A stretch of DNA of 7,819 nt from Bacillota bacterium (GTDB lineage: Bacteria; Bacillota; Clostridia; Christensenellales; CAG-138). This document shows positions 1 through 6,154 of the stretch, one piece after another; positions within the stretch are counted from its first letter, which is position 1, and each line of letters opens with the position of its first letter. The DNA is taken from the NCBI GenBank assembly GCA_023435855.1, contig JAEZLG010000228.1, positions 1 to 7,819 on the forward strand, given 5' to 3'. The notes below the pieces were generated by a model. That model was given only the letters and a program-made list of their open reading frames with translations. It did no database searches and had not been told where the DNA came from. The position numbers and the translations under genes are program-made.

Positions 1-2182
1 TGTGGTAAACCTGGTACATATCGGGGTCGATCGTTGCGCCCCAAGCAGCACACCAAAGTTCCTGCGTGCCTGCGTCAAGCGAGTTCCACAGAACGTTGGA
101 GTCGGCGGGGTCATTGATCTTAAGCTCGATGCCGATGGTGGCAAGAGCGTTGGAAGCGTCGGTCAGAACTGCGAAGGACGGGTGCTCGCCGTTGCCGCCG
201 CCGGGGATGATTACTTCGTAGGAGAGTTTCGCGCCTTCGGGAGCTGCCGTGAACAAGCCGGTAGCTTCGTCGAAAGTAAAGCCGGCAGCAATCAGATAGC
301 CCTTAGCAGCCTCAACCGCTGCGGTATACTTCTGATCCGCTGTCATGTCGGCGGTGTAGATAGCAGCACCGGTTACATCGGTGGAGAATGCAATCTTGTA
401 GCCTTCATCGGTCGGCTGCGGAGCCGCCCAGGAGGTGTTGGAAATGGGGTACTGGATTACGGAAGCTGCCTCACCGTAGTAGCTGTCATACGCAACATCG
501 CGGTACACGGCCAGAACGGTTGCAAGAGCCTTACGAAGGTTCTTGGAAGCATCGGAATTGGGCTGGCCGCCAACGTTTACGGTGTCGGCGTTCATGCCGA
601 TGTAGCCGTAGCCGAGGTTGTCAACCTTGATGGTGGTGATAACTTCACCGGTGGTTTCGCCGTTGGGGTTGTAACCGGCGACTTCCGCGAAGTTGGACTT
701 AGAACCGGCCATTTCGCCCATGTCGGCAGTGCCTGCTGCAAGAGCCGCAGCAACTTCACCGGTAGCGGTTTCTTTGAACTGAATGTTGGTGGTCTTGGGA
801 GCGCCTTTGAAGTACAGGGGGTTGGCTTCGTAGTAGATAACCCTGTTCTCGTACTTGACGAACTTGTAGGGGCCGGCACCCATCGGCTGGGTGGTCTTCG
901 CCTGAACGATGCTCAGATCGTTGTAAGGATGGCCGAACTGGTTGTTGTCATAGTTGTACTGGGCAACATCACCGTAGTAGTGGAGCGGGGTGATGTTAAG
1001 GCCGCAGATGGTGTACACGGCGGGAGCGGAATAACCATTGGTCTTCACTTCCACGGTGTACTGGTCAAGCTTCTTAATGCCGCTGATGTTGGGCACGCCG
1101 CCGGCCATTTCGGGGTCGGTCGAAGCCTGCGCTGTGATGAAGCGAGCCTTCACGGTGCCGAGAACGTCGGTGCCGTCTACGTCGCCGCCGTTTTCAGTTC
1201 CCCAATAAGCTGCGGGGTCGCCGGCATAGAGCGCTACAGCTTCGTTGTACATGTCTTCTACGGTCGGGAGAGCCGTTGCCAAATCATAAACGGTGCCGGT
1301 GCCGTTACCGGTGAGGGTACCGTCTTCATTAACAGCAGCAAAGTTCCACATCGCCATGGAGAATGCAATGTACATATCTTCGGTTACGTCAGCAGCGGTT
1401 TTGCCTGCAAAAACCGAAGCGGCATATTCGTCGTTGAGATAATTGCCGACAACATAATCGGAAATAGCCTGCACGTCGGAAATCCACTCAGCTTTGAGGT
1501 CATCCCAAAGTGCGGTCTGCTGATCCTGTGCCCAAGTATCGGTTGAAGCCCACGCATGATCTGCGCCGGCAGCATAGATAGCTTCAAACAAATCAGAATA
1601 CTTGGTGTAGATGGCATCGGTGGTCTGTGTCTGGTAGTTCTTAAGACCAATGATATCGTAGGAGGTCAGCGTGGTCGATCCAACGTAAGCGGGATCGGCA
1701 TACACGTAGTAGGTAAAGATGATATCGTCGGCATCGGCGGGATCGCCGTCGCTGAACACGATATCTTCGCGCATTTTGATGGTATAGGTGGTGATGTTAG
1801 CAGCTTCGTCGTATTTAACGCTCACATCGCACGGACCGGTATAGGTGTAGTCAGTTCCGTTGTAGGAAACGGTTTCACCCTCGATCGCGTTGTAAATGAT
1901 GCCGCCCATACGGTCGGTGGTGAGCATGGCGATCTGGGTCATCGCGACCGCGTCCATGTCATAACCGGTATCAGCGAAGAACGGGCTGAACTTTTCGCTG
2001 AAGGTGTCGTAAGCAACAACCAACGGCGTGGTGTTTACCGGAGCCTGTGACTCGGCAGGTGTCTCAACGGGTGCTTCGGTGGGGGTTACTTCTGTCTCTT
2101 TAGGAACGCAACCGACAACGAAACCCATGGTGAGCACGCAAGCCAGAGCAAGTGCAAGGTAAACCTTGAGTTTTTTCTGCAT
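1..2182 (-). CDS. ABC transporter substrate-binding lipoprotein, family 5 (OppA/DppA-like), 3' end cut by window
   Basis: This is the extracytoplasmic solute receptor of a peptide- or nickel-type ABC importer. I translated the reverse strand codon by codon from ATG at 2182 and found 727 residues with no stop; the frame runs off the left edge. The N-terminus is a lipoprotein signal: MQKK, a hydrophobic stretch (residues 7-24) and a lipobox VVGC with the acylated Cys at 25, followed by an acidic Pro/Thr/Glu linker (28-48). SBP_bac_5 hallmarks follow: FSPFFADTGYD near 65, a TTDRMGGIIYNAIEGE segment, VFSDGDPADADDIIF near 155, GAGPY at 435-439, LRKAL at 549-553 and WGATIDPD near the cut end. Usual family length is about 500-600 residues; the excess is mainly an insert at about 184-360. 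The start is supported by AAGGAGG at 2191-2197, 8 nt upstream. Permease and ATPase genes may follow to the left, outside the window. The substrate cannot be told from sequence; oligopeptides are the default guess. Confidence 0.93.
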   Translation of the reverse strand, partial: MQKKLKVYLALALACVLTMGFVVGCVPKETEVTPTEAPVETPAESQAPVNTTPLVVAYDTFSEKFSPFFADTGYDMDAVAMTQIAMLTTDRMGGIIYNAIEGETVSYNGTDYTYTGPCDVSVKYDEAANITTYTIKMREDIVFSDGDPADADDIIFTYYVYADPAYVGSTTLTSYDIIGLKNYQTQTTDAIYTKYSDLFEAIYAAGADHAWASTDTWAQDQQTALWDDLKAEWISDVQAISDYVVGNYLNDEYAASVFAGKTAADVTEDMYIAFSMAMWNFAAVNEDGTLTGNGTGTVYDLATALPTVEDMYNEAVALYAGDPAAYWGTENGGDVDGTDVLGTVKARFITAQASTDPEMAGGVPNISGIKKLDQYTVEVKTNGYSAPAVYTICGLNITPLHYYGDVAQYNYDNNQFGHPYNDLSIVQAKTTQPMGAGPYKFVKYENRVIYYEANPLYFKGAPKTTNIQFKETATGEVAAALAAGTADMGEMAGSKSNFAEVAGYNPNGETTGEVITTIKVDNLGYGYIGMNADTVNVGGQPNSDASKNLRKALATVLAVYRDVAYDSYYGEAASVIQYPISNTSWAAPQPTDEGYKIAFSTDVTGAAIYTADMTADQKYTAAVEAAKGYLIAAGFTFDEATGLFTAAPEGAKLSYEVIIPGGGNGEHPSFAVLTDASNALATIGIELKINDPADSNVLWNSLDAGTQELWCAAWGATIDPDMYQVYH

Positions 2183-2206
2183 TGTGTTTTCCTCCTTATA
2201 AGATTG

Positions 2207-2226
2207 GATGGCGCTTATTCGCCACC
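2207..2226 (-). other. Leader hairpin upstream of the binding-protein ribosome site
   Basis: In the minus-strand transcript GGTGGCG pairs with CGCCATC (7 bp, one G-U) around a 6-nt loop. It lies between the predicted transcription start near 2230 and the AAGGAGG at 2197-2191. It may protect the 5' end of the mRNA or modulate translation; neither role can be shown from sequence. Confidence 0.45.
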
Positions 2227-2236
2227 AGTGTTTATA

Positions 2237-2265
2237 AATATATCAAAACAAAATTACGATGTCAA
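2237..2265 (-). promoter_or_regulatory. Sigma-A-type promoter of the binding-protein gene
   Basis: On the minus strand there is a perfect -35 TTGACA (2265-2260), a 17-bp spacer and a -10 TATATT (2242-2237), preceded by TG one base upstream (extended -10). Transcription should start near 2230, giving a leader of about 48 nt. This is the best promoter match in the window and fits strong expression of a binding protein. Confidence 0.8.
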
Positions 2266-2288
2266 CGAATCAGAACATTTTGTGAATA

Positions 2289-2313
2289 GTATATAATGCA
2301 AAGCATCATACAC
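2289..2313 (-). other. Stem-loop between the membrane-protein gene and the binding-protein promoter
   Basis: Read on the minus strand, GTGTATGATGC and GCATTATATAC form an uninterrupted 11-bp stem with two G-U pairs and a TTT loop. On the plus strand the same positions give A-C mismatches, so the fold suits leftward RNA. It sits about 75 nt past the stop of the four-helix protein gene and just upstream of the next promoter. No U-tract follows, so it is not a standard intrinsic terminator; it could mark the 3' end of that mRNA. Confidence 0.4.
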
Positions 2314-2387
2314 GAAATTCTGAGATAAGCGGGGCTTTTAAGAATAATGTCCAAAGCATGAACATCATGACTGATTCTATACGTTTA

Positions 2388-2951
2388 TTACTCCGGTGTG
2401 CATATATATTTATGCTGCATACGTAAGAAACATACGGAAACACACGATAGAACCGCGGAGAGTACAGCAAACATAATGTCCGACACGGGTGCGCTCGGCG
2501 TAAGAATAAGGTAAATGAGCTGCCCTATCAGCGTAACTATGGACAAAGTAAGCAGAATAACGGAATATGTTTTTAAATGAACCACATATTTATCGTAACT
2601 TGGGAATTCCAGCCGCGAGGGAAGAAACAGAAACAGAAACACCTTTCCCACGCACATGCCCAGAGGAAACATCAGCAAAACGAACGGCAACGATGTATAT
2701 AAAGCAGGCGTACGGCCGGCTCCGAGAGACGAAGCACCGATTAGAGCAATGGCAAGGTAGCATAGCAGCATAAGCCCTGCAATGGCGGTATACGCAGCTT
2801 TTAATTTTTTATAAGCGGCATCATCGATAGAAAAGCTATAGTATGGGCCGTTGTATGTAACGTGCTTTTTGGTTTTTCCGTTGGGAGCAAGCTCTTCGAG
2901 AACCGAATAATAGCTTGCATATTTATCCATTCTTAAACTCAATGAAAGCAC
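2388..2951 (-). CDS. Small four-helix membrane protein of unknown function
   Basis: I do not recognise this protein as a named family. The 187-residue form begins with GTG at 2951. Its N-terminus (to about 50) is hydrophilic with a KKHVTYNGPYYSF segment, followed by four likely membrane helices at about 52-75, 84-110, 126-150 and 156-176 and a short tail ending KYICTPE. A loop of charged and aromatic residues (111-125) separates helices 2 and 3. The start is uncertain: AGGGA lies only 2 nt before the GTG, a TTG at 2942 has it at 11 nt, and an ATG at 2930 (MDKYASYYS, 180 residues) lacks a clear ribosome site. The gene has its own extended -10 promoter and lies upstream of the binding-protein gene on the same strand, but that gene has a separate strong promoter. 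The even helix pattern and the hydrophilic ends make a chance frame unlikely. Confidence 0.68.
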   Translation of the reverse strand: MLSLSLRMDKYASYYSVLEELAPNGKTKKHVTYNGPYYSFSIDDAAYKKLKAAYTAIAGLMLLCYLAIALIGASSLGAGRTPALYTSLPFVLLMFPLGMCVGKVFLFLFLPSRLEFPSYDKYVVHLKTYSVILLTLSIVTLIGQLIYLILTPSAPVSDIMFAVLSAVLSCVSVCFLRMQHKYICTPE

Positions 2952-2961
2952 TTTCCCTGTC

Positions 2962-2976
2962 TGCGTTAAAAACGCA
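2962..2976 (-). other. Short leader hairpin flanked by direct repeats
   Basis: TGCGTT and AACGCA form a perfect 6-bp inverted repeat with a 3-nt loop, in the predicted 5' leader of the four-helix protein gene. TGTCTGC occurs on both sides (plus-strand 2958-2964 and 2982-2988), 24 bp apart. The hairpin ends a few bases before the only AGGGA-like ribosome site, so it could affect initiation there. On the plus strand it has a weak AATTTTG tail but no upstream gene to terminate. Confidence 0.4.
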
Positions 2977-2993
2977 AATTTTGTCTGCCCCTA

Positions 2994-3022
2994 ATCATAC
3001 CACAAAAATCGCACTTAAAATG
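2994..3022 (-). promoter_or_regulatory. Extended -10 promoter of the four-helix membrane protein gene
   Basis: The minus strand has TGG-TATGAT, an extended -10 at 2999-2994 (5 of 6 bases plus the TG). At a 17-bp spacing the -35 position reads CATTTT (3022-3017), a poor match, as is common when TG is present. Predicted start is near 2987, with a leader of about 36 nt to the GTG. Confidence 0.55.
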
Positions 3023-3061
3023 CAGTTTTAGAAAATATCTAATATATTCGGTTGCATTTTA
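3016..3061. repeat. 9-bp perfect inverted repeat in the divergent intergenic region
   Basis: TAAAATGCA (3016-3024) and TGCATTTTA (3053-3061) are perfect inverted copies, with a smaller TTAGA/TCTAA pair nested between them (3028-3042). The first arm covers the -35 position of the leftward promoter. It could be an operator or simply an AT-rich cruciform-prone stretch. Confidence 0.5.
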
Positions 3062-3135
3062 GGCGTCATCTCCGTTTTTCAAAGCGATGCCACGCTTCAT
3101 AAAGATGGACATCCGCAATCGTTTACAGTTTTTCT

Positions 3136-3165
3136 TTGTACCCATCCGATTAGCTATGTTATAAT
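3136..3165 (+). promoter_or_regulatory. Extended -10 promoter of the propeller protein gene
   Basis: TGT-TATAAT is a perfect extended -10 with the hexamer at 3160-3165. The best -35 candidate is TTGTAC (3136-3141) at an 18-bp spacer, a weak match. Predicted start is near 3172, leaving a leader of about 28 nt. AAGGA at 3183-3187 lies 12 nt before the ATG at 3200. Confidence 0.65.
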
Positions 3166-3178
3166 AGATTTTAGCTAT
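3150..3178 (+). repeat. TTAGCTAT direct repeat bracketing the -10 element
   Basis: TTAGCTAT occurs at 3150-3157 and again at 3171-3178, 21 bp apart start to start, about two helical turns. The core TAGCTA is itself palindromic. The first copy overlaps the extended -10 TG and the second covers the predicted transcription start, a layout expected of a repressor site. Confidence 0.45.
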
Positions 3179-3199
3179 TTATAAGGAAAAATCACAACT

Positions 3200-4396
3200 A
3201 TGAAACACAACCGCAACCGAAGAAGGACACGCCGCAGGCGAAGCAACTTGAGAGCATCCAACTGGTTCCCTTTTATGATGCTCTTTCTTTCGGTATTCGG
3301 TGTTTTATCGATCATTGCGCTCGTTGTTTTTGTGGGTCTTCCGAAGGTACTCCCACTCGTCGGCATTGAATACCGCGCACCCTTTATGCCGACACCCTCC
3401 CCGTCCCCCACACCGAGGCCCACGCCTACTCCAAACCCCATGGACAGCTTTGATCCTGTGGAGGCGCAGAGCGAGGTTATTTTTGAAGGCTCCACCTCGT
3501 ATTCATGGTTTGGTGATCCCTACTTTTATAAAGGCAAGCTTATGCTCTCTGCCGGCAAAATTGTCGACAGGATCGCAACAATGACGAGCTTGTATTTCTA
3601 CTCCCCGGACCAAGACCGCACGGCGGAGCTTCTCCCCTACAAGCTCAAGAACAGCCATTTTATGTTTGCGCGCTTCAACAATGACTTTATCGTATACCTC
3701 GATGCAAAGCTCGACGGCGGCGGCTATATTACCGTGGTCGATCTTAAAGACGAAAATCCGCAGCCTATTATAATAAAGGAAGTTTATGCCGGGCAACCCG
3801 AGCTCATGCTCGACGGGAACTACCTCGCATGGACGGAACGCACCGGTTCAAGAATGGATAAGCTATTCGTGTGCGATCTTACAAGCCGCGAAACCGTAGC
3901 GGTGCAGCTTTTCAACAACAGCTTCTACGGGGAGAGCAAGCCTTCGCTAAATAACGGACTTTTGCTTTGGGCCGATCTTGACGATTCCGCCATGACATCC
4001 TTAACGAGCGTCATTTGCTCGGTAACACTAAACGGCTCACCTTCCATCAAAACCTACCGCCCCGGCACCTACGTGCATGACCCTATAAGCAACGGCGAAT
4101 ATACCGCGTGGCTTGACAAAAACCACGGTCCGGATACGAGCCTATACTTCACAAAGGACTTTGGGTTGCCTGTGAAAATCGACGAAGGCGTTGTGGACTT
4201 TGGTCTCAGCACGAATTTTATCGCTTATTCAAAGAACTCATCCATTTATGTATACATGATTAAAGACCTCAAGACCTACCGCATTACGCCCGAAACAGAG
4301 CAAGCGCAGTTCCTCGGCGTGTCCGACGCAAAGGTAATATGGATGGACGTGACGACGCGGGAAAGGGATATTGTGAAGTTTGCGCCGATACCATAA
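3200..4396 (+). CDS. Membrane-anchored TolB-like beta-propeller protein
   Basis: The 398-residue protein has an Arg-rich cytoplasmic N-terminus (1-18), one hydrophobic segment (about 24-52) and a Pro/Thr/Ser linker at 64-80 (PTPSPSPTPRPTPTPNP) that spaces the rest off the membrane. No signal-peptidase site is evident, so it is probably an uncleaved anchor with the C-terminal domain outside. That domain (about 100-398) repeats a short beta motif ending in an aromatic residue: Y166, W211, W257, W304, Y343 and W381, spaced 38-47 residues, with a less regular first copy near 113. This is the look of a six- or seven-bladed TolB/WD40-like propeller. No catalytic motif is visible; a binding or scaffold role at the envelope is an inference. 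The gene has its own promoter, reads away from the four-helix protein gene, and is followed by a strong hairpin. It is not in a tol-pal context. Confidence 0.85.
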   Translation: MKHNRNRRRTRRRRSNLRASNWFPFMMLFLSVFGVLSIIALVVFVGLPKVLPLVGIEYRAPFMPTPSPSPTPRPTPTPNPMDSFDPVEAQSEVIFEGSTSYSWFGDPYFYKGKLMLSAGKIVDRIATMTSLYFYSPDQDRTAELLPYKLKNSHFMFARFNNDFIVYLDAKLDGGGYITVVDLKDENPQPIIIKEVYAGQPELMLDGNYLAWTERTGSRMDKLFVCDLTSRETVAVQLFNNSFYGESKPSLNNGLLLWADLDDSAMTSLTSVICSVTLNGSPSIKTYRPGTYVHDPISNGEYTAWLDKNHGPDTSLYFTKDFGLPVKIDEGVVDFGLSTNFIAYSKNSSIYVYMIKDLKTYRITPETEQAQFLGVSDAKVIWMDVTTRERDIVKFAPIP

Positions 4397-4399
4397 GGG

Positions 4400-4430
4400 T
4401 CACGCAAATGTCCTGCGGCCATTTGCGTGA
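4400..4430 (+). terminator. Strong hairpin just after the propeller gene, probable 3' end
   Basis: TCACGCAAATG and CATTTGCGTGA form a perfect 11-bp stem with a 9-nt loop, starting 3 nt after the stop codon. It lacks a U-tract on either strand, so it is not a canonical intrinsic terminator, but its position suggests transcript end formation or mRNA protection. It may equally be the first unit of the palindromic island. Confidence 0.45.
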
Positions 4431-4458
4431 AGGGGAACAGCCCCTTCGGGGGGTTGCA

Positions 4459-4498
4459 CATCCGCCTGTCGCGCTTTGGCGCTCCCGTGCGGCGGATG
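4459..4498. repeat. CATCCGCC/GGCGGATG inverted repeat
   Basis: Perfect 8-bp arms at 4459-4466 and 4491-4498 enclose 24 nt that can form an inner GCGC/GCGC pairing. CGGATG at 4493-4498 can instead pair with CATCCG at 4525-4530, enclosing the 4509-4525 hairpin. The two folds exclude each other. Confidence 0.55.
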
Positions 4499-4508
4499 CG
4501 AAAGGAAC

Positions 4509-4552
4509 GAAAACCTTCGGTTTTCATCCGTTTCGACGCGCATGTCGTCGAA
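4509..4552. repeat. Two adjacent perfect hairpins within the island
   Basis: GAAAACC-TTC-GGTTTTC spans 4509-4525 (7-bp stem, 3-nt loop). TTCGACG and CGTCGAA (4532-4538 and 4546-4552) form a second 7-bp stem with a 7-nt loop. The spacing between them is 6 nt. Confidence 0.55.
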
Positions 4553-4694
4553 GCCGGAAAGAAATCAAGGGGCTGTTTCCGCAGTTCTCAATGGTCGTAT
4601 TGCTCCTTGAGTCGAAATACTCCCTTGCTTACTGGGCTTCCGCCTCGTTTTATCCGCCACTGGCGGCACTTCGGCTCCGCCCCCTTGATAATCC

Positions 4695-4742
4695 CAGGGG
4701 GCGGGGGGGCGCACCCCCTGTAGGGGCGGATAGTATCCGCCC
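4695..4742. repeat. Tandem G-rich hairpins at the island's right end
   Basis: CAGGGGG (4695-4701) pairs with CCCCCTG (4714-4720). GGGCGGA (4724-4730) pairs with TCCGCCC (4736-4742) around a TAGTA loop. Runs of five and seven Gs (4697-4701, 4703-4709) and GGGG at 4723-4726 could also allow a G-quadruplex on the plus strand. This pair closely resembles interspersed palindromes I know from gut clostridial genomes, but I cannot confirm that by search. Confidence 0.55.
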
Positions 4743-4791
4743 GCTGACCATCCCCCGCTGATATCGCCTGTTACCATACGAAAGGGATCTT

Positions 4792-6141
4792 ATGCCCAAA
4801 GCAGCAAAATCGGTATTTATCTGCGGCGAATGCGGCTACGAGAGCGCTAAATGGCTCGGAAAATGCCCCGCCTGCGAAAGTTGGAATACCATGGTGGAGG
4901 AGGCACCGCGCGAAGCGCGTGTCTCGTCTTCCTCCTTGCGCGCACCCGCCGTGCCGCTGTCGAAGGTAGACAGCGCGGGTACAAGCCGCATTTCAACCGG
5001 CATGGAGGAATTTGACCGTGTGCTCGGCGGCGGCATTGTGGCGGGAAGCACCGTCCTTTTAGGTGGCGACCCCGGCATAGGTAAATCTACGCTTTTGATG
5101 CAAACCGCCGATACTTTGACGAAAACCGGCAAGGTTCTCTATGTGACGGGCGAAGAATCCGCTCCGCAGCTTAAGCTCCGCGCAGAACGCCTACAGGTTG
5201 CGGGCGATATGTTTATTCTTGCGGAAACCGACCTTTCTGCCGTGGAAGAGGAATTTGAGCACCTAAAACCCAAATATCTTATAATCGACTCCATTCAAAC
5301 GATGATTTGCCCCGAGCTCAACAGCGTGCCGGGGAGCGTAAGCCAGGTGCGCGAGGCGACCTCTGTTTTAACGAGGCTAGCCAAAGCCTACGGCTGCGCG
5401 GTGTTCATCGTAGGCCATGTAACAAAAGAAGGTGCCATTGCGGGACCGCGCGTGCTGGAGCATATCGTCGATACGGTTTTATATTTCGAAGGCGATCGCA
5501 ACGACGCGTTTCGTCTGCTGCGCGCGGTAAAAAACCGATTCGGTTCCACCAATGAAATCGGCGTCTTTGAAATGCGCGACACGGGCATGGAGGAAGTAAA
5601 AGACCCAAGCTCCCTGTTTTTAACGGGAACAAATGCCCCCGGATGCGCCGTTACCTGTGCGCTCGAGGGCACGCGGCCGATGCTTGTGGAGGTGCAGTCG
5701 CTTCTTTCCCCCTCGCCTTTTAATAACCCGCGCCGCATGGCGGCAGGTGTGGACGGCAACCGCCTTTCTTTGCTTCTCGCAGTGCTCGAAAAAAAAGCAG
5801 GGCTTCGCTTTAGCGATAAGGATGTTTATATTAATGTGATGGGCGGCATACGGCTTGATGAACGCGCGGGCGATCTTGCGGTTGCTATGTGCATTGTTTC
5901 AGCTCTGTTTGATGCCCCACTGCCTTTTTCAACCGCATTTATAGGCGAGCTTTCCCTTACAGGCGAAGTACGCGGCGTGAGCCGTATTGAAAAGCGTGTA
6001 CAGGAATGCTATAGATTGGGCTTCACGAACATCGTGCTGCCAAAGACCGATGTCAAAATAAAAGCCGACGGCGCAAAGCTCATTCGCGTGAAAAACATCG
6101 CGGAAGCCGTAAAGCTCTTGGCTCAAACGCAAACGAACTGA
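4792..6141 (+). CDS. radA: DNA repair protein RadA/Sms
   Basis: RadA is a RecA-related, DnaB-like ATPase that promotes branch migration and processing of recombination intermediates. All parts are present in 449 residues, a normal family length (about 450-460). A C4 zinc finger has CGEC at 11-14 and CPAC at 25-28. The ATPase core has Walker A GGDPGIGKST at 91-100 and Walker B YLIIDSIQT at 162-170 (Asp166). The RadA signature KNRFG is at 247-251. The C-terminal Lon-like domain contains YINVMGGIRLDERAGDLAVA (346-365) and GELSLTGEVRGVS (385-397); the Lon GPSAG serine motif is absent, as is usual for RadA. The start is fixed by the zinc-finger N-terminus and AGGGA at 4783-4787, 4 nt before ATG. 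I found no convincing promoter in the palindromic island upstream. In many Firmicutes radA follows clpC and precedes disA; here neither adjoins it, and a MATE exporter gene follows 36 bp downstream. Confidence 0.97.
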   Translation: MPKAAKSVFICGECGYESAKWLGKCPACESWNTMVEEAPREARVSSSSLRAPAVPLSKVDSAGTSRISTGMEEFDRVLGGGIVAGSTVLLGGDPGIGKSTLLMQTADTLTKTGKVLYVTGEESAPQLKLRAERLQVAGDMFILAETDLSAVEEEFEHLKPKYLIIDSIQTMICPELNSVPGSVSQVREATSVLTRLAKAYGCAVFIVGHVTKEGAIAGPRVLEHIVDTVLYFEGDRNDAFRLLRAVKNRFGSTNEIGVFEMRDTGMEEVKDPSSLFLTGTNAPGCAVTCALEGTRPMLVEVQSLLSPSPFNNPRRMAAGVDGNRLSLLLAVLEKKAGLRFSDKDVYINVMGGIRLDERAGDLAVAMCIVSALFDAPLPFSTAFIGELSLTGEVRGVSRIEKRVQECYRLGFTNIVLPKTDVKIKADGAKLIRVKNIAEAVKLLAQTQTN

Positions 6142-6154
6142 TTTTTAAAAGCTT

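Larger units (their letters stand above)
4397..4791. repeat. GC-rich, palindrome-dense non-coding island
   Basis: No convincing gene lies in this 395-bp stretch. It holds at least seven inverted repeats in a row: 4400-4430, 4441-4451, 4459-4498, 4509-4525, 4532-4552, 4654-4666, 4695-4720 and 4724-4742. There is also a longer-range pair, ATCAAGGGG (4564-4572) with CCCCTTGAT (4681-4689). The motif ATCCGCC or its complement recurs at 4460, 4491, 4652, 4725 and 4735, so many arms can exchange partners. It resembles the short interspersed palindromic elements (REP- or MITE-like) found between genes in many clostridial genomes. Transposase, clear terminal repeats at the island ends and target-site duplication are not seen. 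Confidence 0.7.

Noticed and set aside
2..1546. A 514-codon open frame on the plus strand.
   Set aside because: It is exactly codon-antiparallel to the binding-protein gene, whose translation shows a lipobox and SBP_bac_5 motifs. The plus frame stays open because TTA, CTA and TCA are rare in it; its product resembles nothing.
1556..2050. A 164-codon plus-strand open frame continuing the antisense pattern.
   Set aside because: It lies in the same register antisense to the binding-protein gene and has no supporting signals.
2292..2297. TATAAT as a plus-strand promoter.
   Set aside because: No -35 match lies at a suitable distance and no plus-strand gene follows; the bases are part of the stem-loop.
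3175..3495. A 106-codon minus-strand frame with a Gly-Val repeat.
   Set aside because: The repeat is the reverse complement of the Pro/Thr linker codons of the propeller gene.
4564..4689. A complete MITE bounded by ATCAAGGGG/CCCCTTGAT.
   Set aside because: The match stops after 9-10 bases and no target-site duplication is visible, so element boundaries cannot be claimed.
4339..4761. A 140-codon plus frame across the end of the propeller gene and the palindromic island, and a 98-codon frame at 4427-4723.
   Set aside because: The translated sequences are low-complexity Arg/Pro/Gly-rich text from palindromes, lack ribosome sites, and one overlaps a real gene.
4744..4777. A radA promoter just upstream of its start.
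   Set aside because: CTGACC and TACCAT are weak matches at a 22-bp spacing, so it is not supportable.
4397..4791. CRISPR array in the island.
   Set aside because: The repeats are palindromic, of unequal length and irregular spacing; there are no constant direct repeats with spacers.
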